Positions 45,850 through 59,319 of a stretch of DNA of 64,000 nt are shown here, piece after piece (within the stretch, counting starts at the first letter, position 1; every line of letters starts with the position of its first letter). Both the position numbers and the translations under genes were made by a program. Source of the DNA: Atrichornis clamosus (lineage: Eukaryota; Chordata; Aves; Passeriformes; Menuridae); the NCBI GenBank assembly GCA_013400975.1, contig WBMZ01009026.1:1-64000 (forward strand). Direction: 5' to 3'. The notes beneath the pieces were generated by a model. That model was given only the letters and a program-made list of their open reading frames with translations. It was not told where the DNA came from and did no database searches.

Positions 45850-46302
45850 CTATCCCCAGTGGACACAGACCTGTAGGAATGAGCCCAGAGGAGGCCACAA
45901 AGGTGATTAAAGGGATGGGACACCTACACTATGAGGAAATGCTGAGAGAGTTGGGGTTGTTCAGACTGGAGAAGAAAAGGCTCCAGGGAGATCTTAACGA
46001 AGGGGGCTTACAAGAGAGCTGGAAAAGGGACTTTTTACAAGGGCACGTAGTGACAGAACAAGAAGTAGTGGCTTCACAATGAAAGAAAGTAGTTTTAAAT
46101 TAGATGTTAGGAAGATATTCTTCCCCGTGAGGGTGGTGAGGCACTGGCACAGGTTGCCCAGAGAAGCTGTGGCTGCTCCATCCCTGGAAGTGTTAAAGGC
46201 CGGGCTAGATGGGGCCTGGAACAGCCTGGTCTAGTGCCTATGGCAGGGGGTTGGAATGTGATGAGCCTTAAGGTCCCTTGTAACTCAAACCATTCTATGA
46301 CT
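45850..46302 (+). mobile_element. CR1 LINE 3' fragment, longest short-type copy
   Basis: About 450 bases. Starts around CCCAGAGGAGGCCACAAAGG, includes GGGGTTGTTCAGACTGGAGA, GATGTTAGGAAGATATTCTT and GAGGGTGGTGAGGCACTGGC, and ends AACCATTCTATGAC. It lies in antisense orientation in the first coding-side intron of ACSL6 and ends about 50 bases from coding exon 1. Confidence 0.93.
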
Positions 46303-46353
46303 TCCAGGCATGCCAACCTCAGGGAAAGACAGCCAGGGTTGCCCTGGCCTCAC

Positions 46354-46574
46354 CTCAACTTCCTCCGACTGCATGCGCAGGTCGCAGGGCGGCTTCACGG
46401 CCCGGGGCCGGCTGGCAAACCAGTAGGCGACGACGGCCGCGAAGGCCCCGATGCCCACCAGCGCCGTGGCCGGCAGGTTGCGGAAAAACTGGCTGAGGTC
46501 ATCGAACTCGGGGAGCCGCAGGCTCCGCAGGATTTCCTGAGCCTGCATCTTCTCCACCAGCGAAACGGCAAACT
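46354..46574 (-). CDS. ACSL6: ACSL6 coding exon 1
   Basis: ATG at 46548-46546 begins MQAQEILRSLRLPEFDDLSQ. The exon ends MQSEEVE at donor GAG|GTGAGG. Residues 30-45 (LVGIGAFAAVVAYWF) form the membrane anchor. Acceptor GGCTCTTGCAG. The frame is open upstream of this ATG to the acceptor, reading (E)FAVSLVEK. This matches the N-terminally extended human isoform whose extra residues end in FVLSLLEK, so an unseen upstream coding exon may exist. Confidence 0.95.
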
Positions 46575-48124
46575 CTGCAAGAGCCAGAAAGATGGGTCAG
46601 GTCGGGTCAGGTCAGGCTGTGGATGGGCAGGGGTAGCACGGATCTCTGAACGGGTTGGGAACAGGAGGAGAACACGCTTTGCCTCGTCAGTGAGCACAGA
46701 CACCCTGCTCTGCTGAGCCATGGGGCCGCCTGCCAATAGCCACCCTAACTGAGGAAAGCAGCACCTATGGAAGAGATAGGAGAAAGAAGGAAGAATCCTT
46801 AGCAGGGTGAGCAGGAACAGACTGCTCACTCCCTAAGGACAACCAAGTACCAATGTACAGGAGGTGATGCAGCTGCAGTTATCTGGAGCAAAGAGATACT
46901 TGGACAAGTTCAGGGATCCAGCTACAACAGTCCCTCAGGGTTTCCAGCTTGCTCTGCCTTCCCTGAGCAGGACCGTATGGATGGTCTGGTTATGCTGGGC
47001 TCATGGAGTGGGAGCTGCTCCTGGGAAAGCCAAGGTCAAGCTGCGGATCAGGCATCACTCTAGACTATGCTGCAGCAGGTTGCCTTGCTTTTCCCTTTTG
47101 CACATACAGAAACAGCTACCAGAGAGAAGGAGCCAGGCAGGTGGCTCGCTGCTCCAGAGTGAGAGGTCAGGGTGTCCTCAGGGGACTCGTGTTTGGGTGT
47201 TGAGTACACAAGGAACATTTTAAATAACTCCTGTTTACAGTGACAGCCCAGTATCAGCTGCCCACCGGGGAGTCTGGTATCAGCCAGCCCTGTGAGGGAC
47301 GAGCCAAGCAGGTGCTGCCCAGGGGGAATCCAAACAGTTAAGGTTTCCCACAGCTCTATTTCTGACTTTACAAGAGTCAAGGTCTTAAAAAAAAAGCTTT
47401 TCAGCCACAGGAGCCCAAGCAGCCCCTTCCCTCTTGCCCTCTGGCCTCACTCCAGATTGTTGAGCTACATGGCTTCGCTCCCATGAGGGGTTCAGGATTT
47501 CCCACACAATGGCACCACTAACATTAACACAAACCAGCTTTTTTCCTCCTGGGAACAGCGTCTGGGCTGCACTGTCCTCAAGTCATGAAGGTCAGGACTA
47601 CCCTCTAGTAGCCTTTTTCTGCGTTTGTGCCAAGTGAGTGCTGGGGCTGGCACAGGCCAGGTGGCAAATGGCGGGGCACCCCTCACACAAGGCTCTGGAG
47701 GAGGTTTATAAGTTCACACAAGAAAAAAACCAACATAACAAACAATTAAGCTCACTAATTTTTGTGCTACAAAGTGGTGGAGGCCAACAGTGAGGGGACA
47801 GTGACACAAAGCCCATGTTCGGGACCATTTCCCTCCTGAGAACTCTGGCCCAAACATCCAGCTCCATGCAGCTCCTCGGTGCCAACCTAGCATCCCACAG
47901 CCACCTCTGCTCACAGAGAACTCCCAACTGTGCAAACCCTCTGGGACCACAACCAGCCCCTTCAATATCATGGTTGAACCCCTCCAATGATCACATCCAG
48001 ATGATGTTACTGGGCAATACCCACACACGAGGCAATTTTCTCCTGAGCTTTCAGCACCTCTTCAGAAATCTCCATATCTGCTAAAATACTGACTATGCAG
48101 CTGCAATGATATTAGAACGAACTA

Positions 48125-48327
48125 TGAGGGTGGTGAGGCACTGGCACAGGTTGTCCAGAGAATCTGTGGCTGCTCCATTCCTGGAAGTGTTCAAGGCCAG
48201 GCTGGATGGGGCTTAGAGCAACCTGGTCTAGTGGAAGGTGTCCCTGCCCATGGCAGGGGGTTGGAACTAGATGAGCTTTAGGATCCCTTCCTACCCAAAC
48301 CATTTTGGGTTTCAATGATTCTGTGAA
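48125..48327 (+). mobile_element. CR1 LINE 3' fragment
   Basis: Plus-strand CR1 3' end with GAGGGTGGTGAGGCACTGGC, GGTGTCCCTGCCCATGGCAG and GATCCCTTCCTACCCAAACC, ending TTTCAATGATTCTGTGAA. Confidence 0.92.
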
Positions 48328-51300
48328 CTGCGACAGAGTACTGATTTCTCCCCTCAATATTTCTCGACACCAGACTATGAAAAGCAGCCTGACAAACACA
48401 CTTTACTACAAAAAGTGGGAGAGCTTAGCAAGGGAGCTATTCATTTACTGATGAATTGCCTATTTGTGCAAAAGCATTTCAGCAAGTCCCAATTAAGACT
48501 GTCTGCTCCCAGAAACAGCCTGTCCCACCAAAGGCAGCCACCCAGTTTGCTGCAATTGCTAGTTATACTGAATTCCTGGGAATTACTCCCTCAACATCAG
48601 CCTGTAAATGCTGTTTTGTATCCATCTGTGCAGCCAAGCTGAAAGTGGAAAGCTGGGAAGATGCCTGTGGGAACAGCTCTGCCATGGGGGGATGCTTGGC
48701 TACAGCCACGTGCTTCTGCCCTGCTCAGCTGCAGGGATTGCTTGGGGGGAAGCAGGGCCAGGCCTTTACACCCATCTGGGTATAGGGCATCCATGAACAC
48801 CTAGAGCTCATAGCATCAACAAAAGGATCGTGAGAGTCAGGGCTGCAATTTCTGTTCACATTCAATTTTTGCACTACAGAGTTCACACAACTTGCCTTTT
48901 GCAATAGTTAATCCTGGGTTTTGCATCCCAAAGTGATTAACGATGAGCCCATACTTGATCTGCTCAGAGCAGCCAACCTGCCCTGCCATGGTGGCCAGAA
49001 AAGGGGTCCAGGTGTGTTTGGGATGAGCAGGGAGAACTGCCTCGCCCCCTCCCTATACCTGCAGAAAGAGGGGTCAGGGCTGCCTAGATCACAGCCTCCT
49101 CCTTTGAATCAAGTCAAGCAGGTGAACACCTCATGGTCACATGCTCTGGGAATACATTTCTCATGTGATCAGGAAAATAAATAACAGTAATTTATACCCA
49201 GCACAGCTGGGCTGGGTTACCCTTCAGCATTGCACCCCAGAGCACACAGCAAACAGCTCTCTGTCACCTCGGGCCTGGGATCAGTGACAGGATGCTCTCC
49301 AAACTCCTTCTCCCCATTTCTGGTACCTTTTTGCCCCATTTCTGCTACTTCCGGTTCCATTTTGTTACCCAAGGTGGATCCACCACCCTGCTGCAGTGCA
49401 TGTTCCCCACAAGCAAGCAGCCCTAGGTACAAGCGTGTGGAGCACAGCATCCATGCATGTGGCATATGGAAACACTGACATTTCCATTTATTCCAAATGG
49501 GACTTCACGACACCGGATTTCTAAAGTATTCCCACGGCAAAGAAAAGAGAAGCAAATATGCCAGAAGGGACAGAAGTGGTTTGAAGGAAGGAAGAAGTGC
49601 TGGAGAGGTGCCAGGAGACCAGAGCCATGGGTGAGAGCTCGGGGTGCCTGGCAGAGGAGAACTTCCCAGCCTGCATCCAGGCGGAGCAGGGCTCCTGCAG
49701 CCTCTGGGCAGCCAGCAGTGACACGGAGCTCTGGGTCACCCACCAGCCTGTGTTCACAGCAATCACCCCCGGGGACAGGGCTTATTTATTTATTTAGGTA
49801 ACAAATGGCTCTATTGTGTGATTTAGTTTTCATCTTTTGCTGCTGGAAGTGATTCTGTAACTCCAGTCAATGGAGTTTCAGTGACATAAGCCAGTGTGGG
49901 AACAACCTCAGACTACTGGTGTATACCTAATTCAATTAAAATTTTACTGGTCCTGCGCAGCCATGCAATCACATCCTTCCTACCATTCTGTCAGTGCCTG
50001 CTTGGAAAGAACAACTCCTTTTGGGACACCCATATCCTCCTGTACCCCTGCACTCACAGTGGGATGGGGAAGGAAGAGGCGGGTGATTCATTTAATCCTG
50101 GAAAGTGGGCAAAGTGTCCCATTACTATCCCTTTATGCAAGCCCCAAAAAGGACTATTTACATTAGACTTTGTAGCACAAAACCAAACCCAAATAAGCAC
50201 CTTTTCAATATGTCTGAGAGAATTAACTATTTGCAGTGGGGCACTACAGAGCACAGCCAGTTACGTGCAATGGCTCAGAGCCCGCAGACCCTCCGCTTTT
50301 CTCAGCACAAGCTGGAATATCCCGTCAGCCGGCAGTCACCACGGATCTGTGTCCTTGGCTACAGCACTGGCTGCTCACTCATTCCACTGAGGAAACAGAA
50401 TTTACAGGATCTAACACATCTCAATCCAGAGAGTCAGATTCAGAGGACTTTCACTCCAGTGAACCAGTACGAGCTTTTTGAACTCTTTTCTAATGTTCAG
50501 CTCCACAGCTCCCAGACCCTGAGATTTATAGTTGTTTTCCTGAAATGGGGTCAGTGACAGAAGATTTACACAAAGAAGCACCCAGCAAAACTTGGACCAT
50601 TCTCCCTCACCTCCCTTGCAGAAGAAAAACATATTCAGTGCTCTCTACAGAGGGTTCAGGGGACTTTGAAACACGGATTCAAATCACAAATATCACTCAA
50701 ATGATGACTACATCACTACAAGAGGGTCTCCATTTGCTAAGGGGAAAGGAGCATCAGCATTCCCGAGGACACACAGAGCCGTTAGACTGCATCACTGGAA
50801 ACCATTTGTTAATTTAAATGAAAGCTGTTGCAATAATTAACATCTTTATGAAAACATATGCACAGAGGCTGCCACAGCAGTGCAGACAGAGGCATTTGGG
50901 GATGTTGTTTATTGCTGGCAGAGAACAATCATTATTATTTTTCCTTTTTCCCAAGTTCCATGCAGGCATGCAGTGGGACATCAACCCTGGGAGGAATTCC
51001 TGCCATTAAATGCAGCTCAGGTACCTCTGACCTTCTCCAACTTGGCCAGCGAGCTCCTGGGACACCACAGGCTGTGAATACCTAATCACTGCTGTAATTA
51101 ATACCGGAGAGGTGATGCCAAGTCAGCCTTTGCCGTGCAGCTCCACAGGTTTTGCCTGTGTGGGGACAGAGGATGAGAAGCTGGATGAACTTTCAGTTCT
51201 CATCTTGAGGCCAGTCTGGGCTGGGGTTGGGCTCAATTGAGGAAGGGGGACACCAGCTGCTCCACAGTAGGCTGGGTTCACACTTCTGTAGATTTTATGG

Positions 51301-53320
51301 GAACAAGTGATCTAATAAGATCTCCTACCACAAACTGTGTTGTGCTTCAGCCACAAATGCAATACCCAGTTTAATCCAAACCTGTGGATTTTTCTCATTT
51401 ACCTAAACAGGAAAATTTGGGAAGCTCAGGGCACTTGGCCACCTTTCTGTTTTCAACTAGTTTGAGATTACATCCATTTATTCTCTGTTTTAATGGTTTT
51501 ACACTATAGTGTTTATGTAAATGGTAATGCTGTATTTTGCAGAAGGACAAAGCCAGTGTTAATAACAGAGAGAAAATACCATTATTTATTTGTTAGACAT
51601 TACAAATAGCCACTGAAAACCTTACAGAAGAACTCCCTGCTGTGAGACAGGAAGCCAGACAGCCTGCAAGCTTACAAACTGCTTGAGAAAGAGTAAAGGG
51701 GGTGATAAACATAAATGGGAAAATATGAACACCAGAAACCAGAACTATGAAAGAACTGATGTATGGAAATCCAGTAAATAGCTCCAAAATGAAGCAGGAG
51801 ACAAGCAATACTTGGCCCATATAGTTTTGCAGGACTCCTTACAGTTTCTGTCCCACACGTGTAATTGTTCTATAAACACATCACCACAATAGTGACCCAA
51901 AACATGTCACTGCTCGTCCTGCATCCCTCCACAGCAGCCTGGGCAGGGGTGACCCCACAGCCCTGACCCACCTCACACGTACTTAGATGCATTTAAAGGG
52001 ACCCTCTGTACTCTGCAAGCATTAATCAGCCACACCTGTTTGGGATTCAGCAATTATTGGGACTATTGACTATTTAAGGCTAATACTACTTAAAACTTTC
52101 TGAAATTATACCTGCTTTTGCTCCTATACACGTCTCACTACAGCCTTTTCCCCCATTTAATGTCTCTCACCTTCAGACACATCACCCTGAAGCCAGGTCC
52201 CACAGCCTCCACATGATGTACTGCAGCTTTGATTCTTGGGATAGTCCATTTTCATCAGAACTGTGTTTTCCATTAAAAAAATGCCCCCTACCCACTAAAA
52301 CCAGACCAAACTGAACGCTTACAGGTGCTTAATTTTACCCCCTGAGTGAAATAATTGCTTCCCATGCACAAAACCACAATCACTGTGTTTTACTTAGATC
52401 ACACAATTCTTTGCAGGGTCAAATAATAATTCCATATTTAATCTAAGACTCCAAGCCAGGGCATTTGTCCTCACTGACTATGGTTTCACTATAACTCAAT
52501 GAGTTATAATTGGGAACTGGGAAGAAAAGAGAGGAAAAAAAGGAACCACTTTAGAGATAAAATTGCTTTTTTTGGATTCTTATGCCAGTGCTCAGGCAAC
52601 ATAAGAGAGTGTGAGAGGCGATGGAAAGCAAACAAGGGAGGAAAGGCACACAGTGCCTGTGAGGCTGTGGCTGTGGGAGAAGTACCCCATGATCAAGAAA
52701 TGTAAAAGCAGTTTGTAACTTTTATATTCTATTTTTACTAGCAAAGAACATCCTTCTCCCTTTCCTTTGAGAATCAGACCCATCCAATCTGTGAAACTGG
52801 CCTTTTGCCAACAAGACTATTAAAGAACAAGGTTTCAATGGTACATAAGCCTCTTTAGCTGAAATTGCTTTCATGCCAGCAGAGCCAGCTGGGGGCTCGG
52901 TGCACCCTGAACTGGGGGTGTGGGGCACGGGCAGCAGACGTGGGGCTGCAGCGATGCCATCAGGGATGTCCCTGTGCCCCTGCCTCCCCGCTCAGCCCCT
53001 CCCAGTGCCGCCCCTCCCCGCTCAGCAAGGCAGAGTTATCCGCAATGGAAAAAGGCTTTGCATCCGGGTCAAGCCTTGGATCTGCTGGAGGAGAATAAGG
53101 CAAATAAACTTCATGGCAATGAGGCCAGCCATGCTTTCCTGTGACCTCTGGTGACTGTGTGAGCGGGGAGCAGACAGGGGTGAGTGAAAGGGACCAGTTC
53201 AGCATCAGCATGTGCTTGGGGCTGTGGTATAAACTTGGCCCAGTGATACAATACATTTTCAGGAGAGACGGGCAGAAAAATTGTCTCAGATAAAAGGTTG
53301 CTGAAGTACTGAACACCATT

Positions 53321-53415
53321 ATATATGGTATATGCATATATACAATTATATATCTGCATGCATGGATGTAAATGCTTGTGTGTGCATATGCATATATATA
53401 AAATATATATAAAAA
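53321..53415. repeat. TA-rich imperfect microsatellite
   Basis: Mixed TATA, TATG and TGCA steps over about 95 bases, with pure TA runs near 53393-53411. Confidence 0.8.
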
Positions 53416-56400
53416 GTAAAATTTCCCCCTACTCTGGGTGACTGATGATTAACACTTGTGCCAGTAGCATTATTGCAGAGACATCTCACTCCTTTAAAAA
53501 GTCTTTCTCAACAAGTAACTGGTGCATGAACAGCCTGGGCGTGACCACAGCATCACATTCCCCCGTAGTTCCTGGGCACAGAGCTGGTGGCAGACCCCAG
53601 CACTGGGCTCAGGGGCTTTGCTGACCCTGTAGCCCCCATCCAGCCTTCTCCAGTTTCCATCCAGCCTCCTGACAACTCCAACCCCAAAGGTAGGGCGCAG
53701 ACAAAGGATGGGAATCTCCAAGCAACCGGAGGAGCAGCACTGGCCTCTGCGCCCTCCTGTTCTGCGCTGCTGGGAAATGCATTTGCAAAACACAAGATCT
53801 TTGCAAGCATCCACTAAAAAGGGAAAAATGCTAACAAGGAGCTCAATGTCCTGAAAGAGCCCAGTAATCACACGTAAACAGAGGTATTTAAAGTATCTAA
53901 AATATCTACAGCATATCCCTTTGCCAAGAGAAATTATTCAATAAATAATTCAGTGCTGTGCAGAGTTCTTACTTTAGACACTTGAGATCTTTCACAGAGC
54001 AGAATTCACCCCCCAGCTGTCTGGAAATGCTCTGTGGCATGCACAGGGCCCCCAACAGGGCCACCAATTCATCCTCATCCCTCTGCATTGGGTCCCTATT
54101 CATCCACTGATGCCAAATCCTCCTGGAAAGCTTCATCCTCTATCCCACACCTCCTCACCCACTCAGCACAGCTCACAGATGTGTACCAACCTAAAAATAC
54201 CTTTTGTGCCCCTGAGCAGAGCCGTGCAGCAGTACTCAGGAGCAACTGTGACTCACTTGTACGGGAAAGCCGTGACTGGGAACCTGGTCCAAATCTGCCA
54301 CTCCTCTGGATAACAAAGCATCAGGAAGCCCATGCAAGCATTATTAAGTTTCCTACCAAAAGGGAAAAGCTCAAAAGCTCAGAGCTCTGCTGTCTCTGAA
54401 GTCTAACAGTCATCTAAGGCCCAGTGACAGAAAAAGCTCCTCTAACTGCTGAAACATCCTTAAAATGTTACCCAGCACCAGCATGAGCCAGAGTCACGAG
54501 GTTTCATTGACCAGACTAAAAACCTCAGCCTGTGGTTGCAGAGGATGGAGTTCAGATGGGAAAATTCGCATGGGATATTTTTGCACCCACCATTCCCCTC
54601 ATCATATTCATCTTATTCCTCTTGTGCCAGTGTAGCTGCTGTGCTCACCCCAGGTTGGTTTCAGGCCATTCCTCCAAGCTAAAACGTAACCCAGCCAGAA
54701 GGGAACGCAAACACCCAAAGCTGTGGAGTTTTCTGGCTATTTGTCTGCAGCTCTCTGGAGCCTGCTCACACAACTGTGCCAAAATCAGCACAGGGGCTGC
54801 AAAGTTCCAGCTGGGGAAACCAGAGGCTGATCTCTCCCTGCCTGCTTCCCTGGATCACAGGCAGCACAGCCCACAGGAGCATCCCATGGAGGTGAGTAAA
54901 GCAGGAGAGTACTTGTCTCTCAGCCTAATGGCAAAGCTTGCAGGTGGCAATGAACCCTGCACGTTTGCTGGGGCTTGTGCTGAAGTGCCATTGCTGCTGG
55001 CATTGTCACTTGGGGCTGCATCCTGACCATCACCGCAGGGCTGCTTTTGCCAGGGCTGGGGCTCCGTTCTGGATGCTGCTCACAGAACACCTGCAAAGCT
55101 GCCCCCTTCCCAGAGGTACCCGTGAGCCACGGTAAACCTCAGCTCTTGTGAAGAACGAGGTTTTTTGGGTTGGGGTTTTTCATTTTTTAGTGACATTGAT
55201 GGTTGATTGTCCCATATACCTATGATTCTTGAATACTCTGTGTCAGGCAGCAAACAAACAGCTTAAAGAATGGCATAAAAATAGTTATCTGGGGCAGAGT
55301 ACAAAGAGCAGCACTGAATGGAGAGAGAGAAGGGAGCTGCACCCCTGACAGCTGGCTTGGCAGAGCGGAGATGCAAAGGTGTTTCGCAAAGAGCTTGATG
55401 GCTTGTTCACAGGGAAAGTTTTGATATTTGGATTTAAATAAATCTTAGTACTGTCTGTAGAGGCCCTGGTCCAGCTAAGAACCTCAGTCACGTGAAGGTT
55501 CTGCAGCAGTGTCAGTGCTGGGCAGTGCAGAGGTGCAGGGACCACAAGGTTGGATACCCTTCAATGCACCCAGGTGGGATGTGCTCCCCTCTCCAGCTCA
55601 CTGCCCGGCTCATTTTCAGTCTCTCCACATGAACATGCCAGAACCAGGCCCTCCACAGCCATCTCAGTCTGCAGAGCCCCTAGCCCAGGGCTGGGTGGAG
55701 AAAGTGAGATTTTGGGTGCAATGCCAGGCAAGGAAGAAGCTGGCACACGAGCACACATTGCCCTGGCGGTTGAGGGCTGGTTCTGTTGTCCCCACAGCAG
55801 GTCACTGCCAGACAAGGACAGACATGCAGGCAGGTGACTGCACTGCCAGCTGCCAGCTCTCTATGACCATTCACATCCTGCCCGTGGATGCAACTGGAGG
55901 GTCACTGTGTGAGACTGGCCACAGGGATACAAGGAGCGTTGAAGGGACAACCCTGGCCCTGTCAGCTCTCCCGCTGCGTGCACAAACTGCACAGGTCTGG
56001 TTCCTGCTGACTGCTTGCAGGGTGGAATGGAGTGACCCCAACCCACACCACTGCTGGGCAGGGCCTGGGGCTCCCCGCTGCCTTATGCTCAACCTGGGGC
56101 ACAGGGCTGTTGGCACAGAACTAATTGTCCTGCTTGAGTATCAGAAAAAAATGGTTCGTTTCCAATCAAGTCCCTTCTTGGCGTGATCAGATGCCATCCT
56201 GGTACCGTGGTGGAGCCGTGCCCTCCCTGCATGACTCCCCAACCCACAGCACACCCACTCCCACCCTGCCAGGAGCACACTGCACTGGAGCCCTCCACAT
56301 CCCAGGCCATGGCTGGGTGGCACAGTGAGGCTCCCAGGGCAAGGAGCCTTCCCGACCACCTGCCCCTTCCATCATTCCCACACCCTGCCTTTCCCAGGCA

Positions 56401-57344
56401 CCAGCACAAATATTTGTACACCAGTCCAGGGGTGATCCAGCTGCAAACCTTTTGGGGTTCGTTGGCGCTGTTCTTTTGGCAGCAGTCCCAGAGTAAAGTG
56501 GTTTCTGAATAACACTCTGAGGATCATGCCCAGCCAATTGCATTCAGGCAAGCATGGCAGTCCTAGGAGAGCTTCATCCAAAGTGACACAGAAACCTAAA
56601 CAAGCTCACAACAGAAAACCTTCCATAATGCTTGAGACATGACACAGAGGCATGCCAAGAGTTAGTCCTGCCGAGGATAGGGAAGAACAGGAATGTTTTT
56701 AATACCACTTCCCAGCCAGGTGTTAGCCTGCATTGTCTCCCTGACAGCTCAGACTGGACCAAAACTCTTACTTGGTCAAACTTCAATCGTGTGTTGCCTT
56801 CTGCAATATCAACAGTTATGTAGCAAGTGTTCACAGCAGGGCTAAGCAGACCAGACTGCAGCTGGCATTGTCTCCAGCCGCAAAGATCCTGGAAACTGGG
56901 CCTGTTACTACACGGGCAGCATCCTACAGACAGCATCACACCAGAGATTTTCATCTGCCGCTGCAGAAGGTGCAGCCAGAGACCTCTCAGCTTGTGTCAT
57001 ATTGTATCTAAACACTGCCTTTATTATTAAGGAGCAATTCTCTTTAAGTCAATCTTGCAACTTGAAGAGCTCCAATTCTTACTGACCTGCCAGTGCAGTA
57101 ACAGCAGAACCATATGAACAATGAGAGGACTGAAATGCTGTGCCAGATCTGTGTCAAACACATGCCCATGAAGGCTGTGTTACAACTGTCACACTGGAAA
57201 TTGAAACTAGAAAATGACATCAAAAATGAGAGCTTACAAAAAGTAACAGTAGTGTTATTAACTATAACAAATACAGTTGTATCCCTCACTTACAGTAAGC
57301 TGGCCATAATTAGACCAGGTTAATTACGAAGCAAGTGCCCTGCA

Positions 57345-57485
57345 AGTCCATGGAATCGCAGAATGGTCTGGGTTGGAAGGGATGTTGAAATTCCAGTTCC
57401 ACTGTCCACACCACGGGCAGGCACGCCTCTCACTAGATCAGATTGCTCAGGGTTCCATCCATCCTGGCCCTGTAGTTGTAGTGCT
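57345..57485 (-). mobile_element. CR1 LINE 3' fragment
   Basis: Reverse CR1 3' end: GAATCGCAGAATGGTCTGGG, then TTGGAAGGGATGTTGAAATT and a diverged CACGGGCAGGCACGCCTCTC core. Confidence 0.8.
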
Positions 57486-58675
57486 TTTCTAAAGCACCCT
57501 GTGTGCACAGATGAGAAGGAGTGAGGGGACCCCAAAGGTTAAGTACACGTGGAAAGAGCAGTTTTATCCAGACCGTGTGCACATAAAACGTGACTGCCTG
57601 AATCTTGACCAGGTTTTATCACAAAACAAACCAGCAGCTTAAGGCAGCTTTGAAAGTTGTTCAAGGCTTTTTTGGCAACCTCGCAGTGCAATAAGGGGCA
57701 AGAAAATAAAGAGGTGGGTCGTGTGCCAAAATCCGAAAGGAGAGCAACTCCCCCCTCCCACTGCAGGTGGGGGGACAGTCGGGGCAGGAGCAGCGTGATG
57801 CAGCAGCCTTGCCTGCTGCACAGACCTGCCAGCTCCCGCCGTGCCCTCTGCCTGCCTGGGCCCTGCGCCAGTAGCCTCCGGTCATCACCAAAACACGCTG
57901 CCTGCAAACAGCCAGAGCTTCTCAAAATAATCTCTTCTGTGCACGAGAGTATCACCGTGCTTTTAAAGGAACACAACTCGGCGTTTCTCTCTTGCGTCAG
58001 GTCCGTAAAATCAGAGTGATCACTGCAGAAACAGCCATGGCATAAGGGACACTCTCACTGCCCAGGTGCAGAAGATTTTCCAAGGAGGCCCCACAATGGA
58101 CACAGTCACCTTGGCAGCTGTACCCAGGGCCATGTCTGACCCACCACGCTGTACACCTCCAGAAGCAGGCAGGGACCCTCCACCCTTCAGGAGCCTCTCT
58201 GAAACTACTGAAAGCATCATCTTCCCATTCTCTTCACATCCCCAACCCTACCTGTTCCCAGATTGCTAAAAGATAGGATGCACCGGGGACGAGTACATGA
58301 CATCACAACACAGCAAGCAAGAAACCACACTATGTCCAGGGGATTTCATGCCTGCAGATAAGGGTTTCCATGTCCTGTCTCTGACACGAGCGTACACACC
58401 CGTTAACACTGGCACCTAACACAGCAGCAGGCTCTTCCCGTGGGGACAGACTCGTGGTTCCGTGCTTGAGGAAGGTGTGAATGCACAGCATGGAATTAGG
58501 AACTGCATTGCACAGCACACTGAATGCTTGCAACCTGCCAGTGCTGCGTAGCTGTGGCAAAGGCACGTGTCACCAGCACCAGGAAATACCTCAGGCAGAG
58601 ACATACACTGAGAGTCTACACTGAAGTCTGGGTGGCTGAAAGTTGATATGCAGAAAGCCTAGAAACCAGCAGGAT

Positions 58676-59152
58676 GTCACAGAATCATTTACGTTGGAAA
58701 AGCCCTCTAAGATCAAGTCCAAACATTCCCCCAGCATGGCCAGGTCCCACCACTAAACCACATCCCCAAGTGCCACATCTACACGTTCGTTAAATCCCTC
58801 CACCCCTGCCCTAGGTAGCCCCTTGAGAGCAGAAAAATTCTGGTGAAGAAATTGTTCTTAATAGCCAAACTAAACTTCCCTGGGCACACCTTGAGACCAC
58901 TTCATCTTGTTCCTCCATTTGCTACTTGGGAGGTGACCAACCTCCCCACCTAGCTTTAACCTCCTTGTAGAGTGATAAGATCCCTTCTGAGCCTCCCTTT
59001 CTCCAGGCTGAGCTCCCACAGCTCCCTCAGCTGCTCCTCATCAGATTTGTGCTCCAGACCCTTCCCCAGCTCCATTGCCCTCCTCTGGATACACTCCAGC
59101 ACCTCAATGTCTTTCTTGGAGTGAAGGGCCCAAAACTCAACACAAGGTCAAC
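58676..59152 (-). mobile_element. CR1 LINE fragment, about 475 bases
   Basis: Reverse orientation, from TGTCACAGAATCATTTACGT to CCCAAAACTCAACACAAGGT. It contains GGAAAAGCCCTCTAAGATCA and CTGAGCTCCCACAGCTCCCT, typical of an older, longer CR1 subfamily. It abuts the ACSL6 CpG island. Confidence 0.9.
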
Positions 59153-59319
59153 CACAACTAAATGAGTGTGCAGGGCTCTGCAGAGCTCCTGCTCTGGGAA
59201 ACAAGCCCAGATATGTGGGCCCAGGAGTTTGGGGCAATGAACTCAAAGGGAAAAGCCCCAGACACCAAGATCTATCTCTGCATCCCAGTGACCTTGCCCC
59301 CATGCGTGCCTGGGTGCAG

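Noticed and set aside
49896..50557. Two overlapping plus-strand frames of 150 and 164 codons
   Set aside because: Neither shows a retroviral, cytokine or other motif. They overlap in different frames and lie inside an intron.
55509..56186. 225-codon plus-strand frame in ACSL6 intron 1
   Set aside because: Low-complexity Pro/Ser/His composition, other frames open over the same bases, no domain and no splice context.
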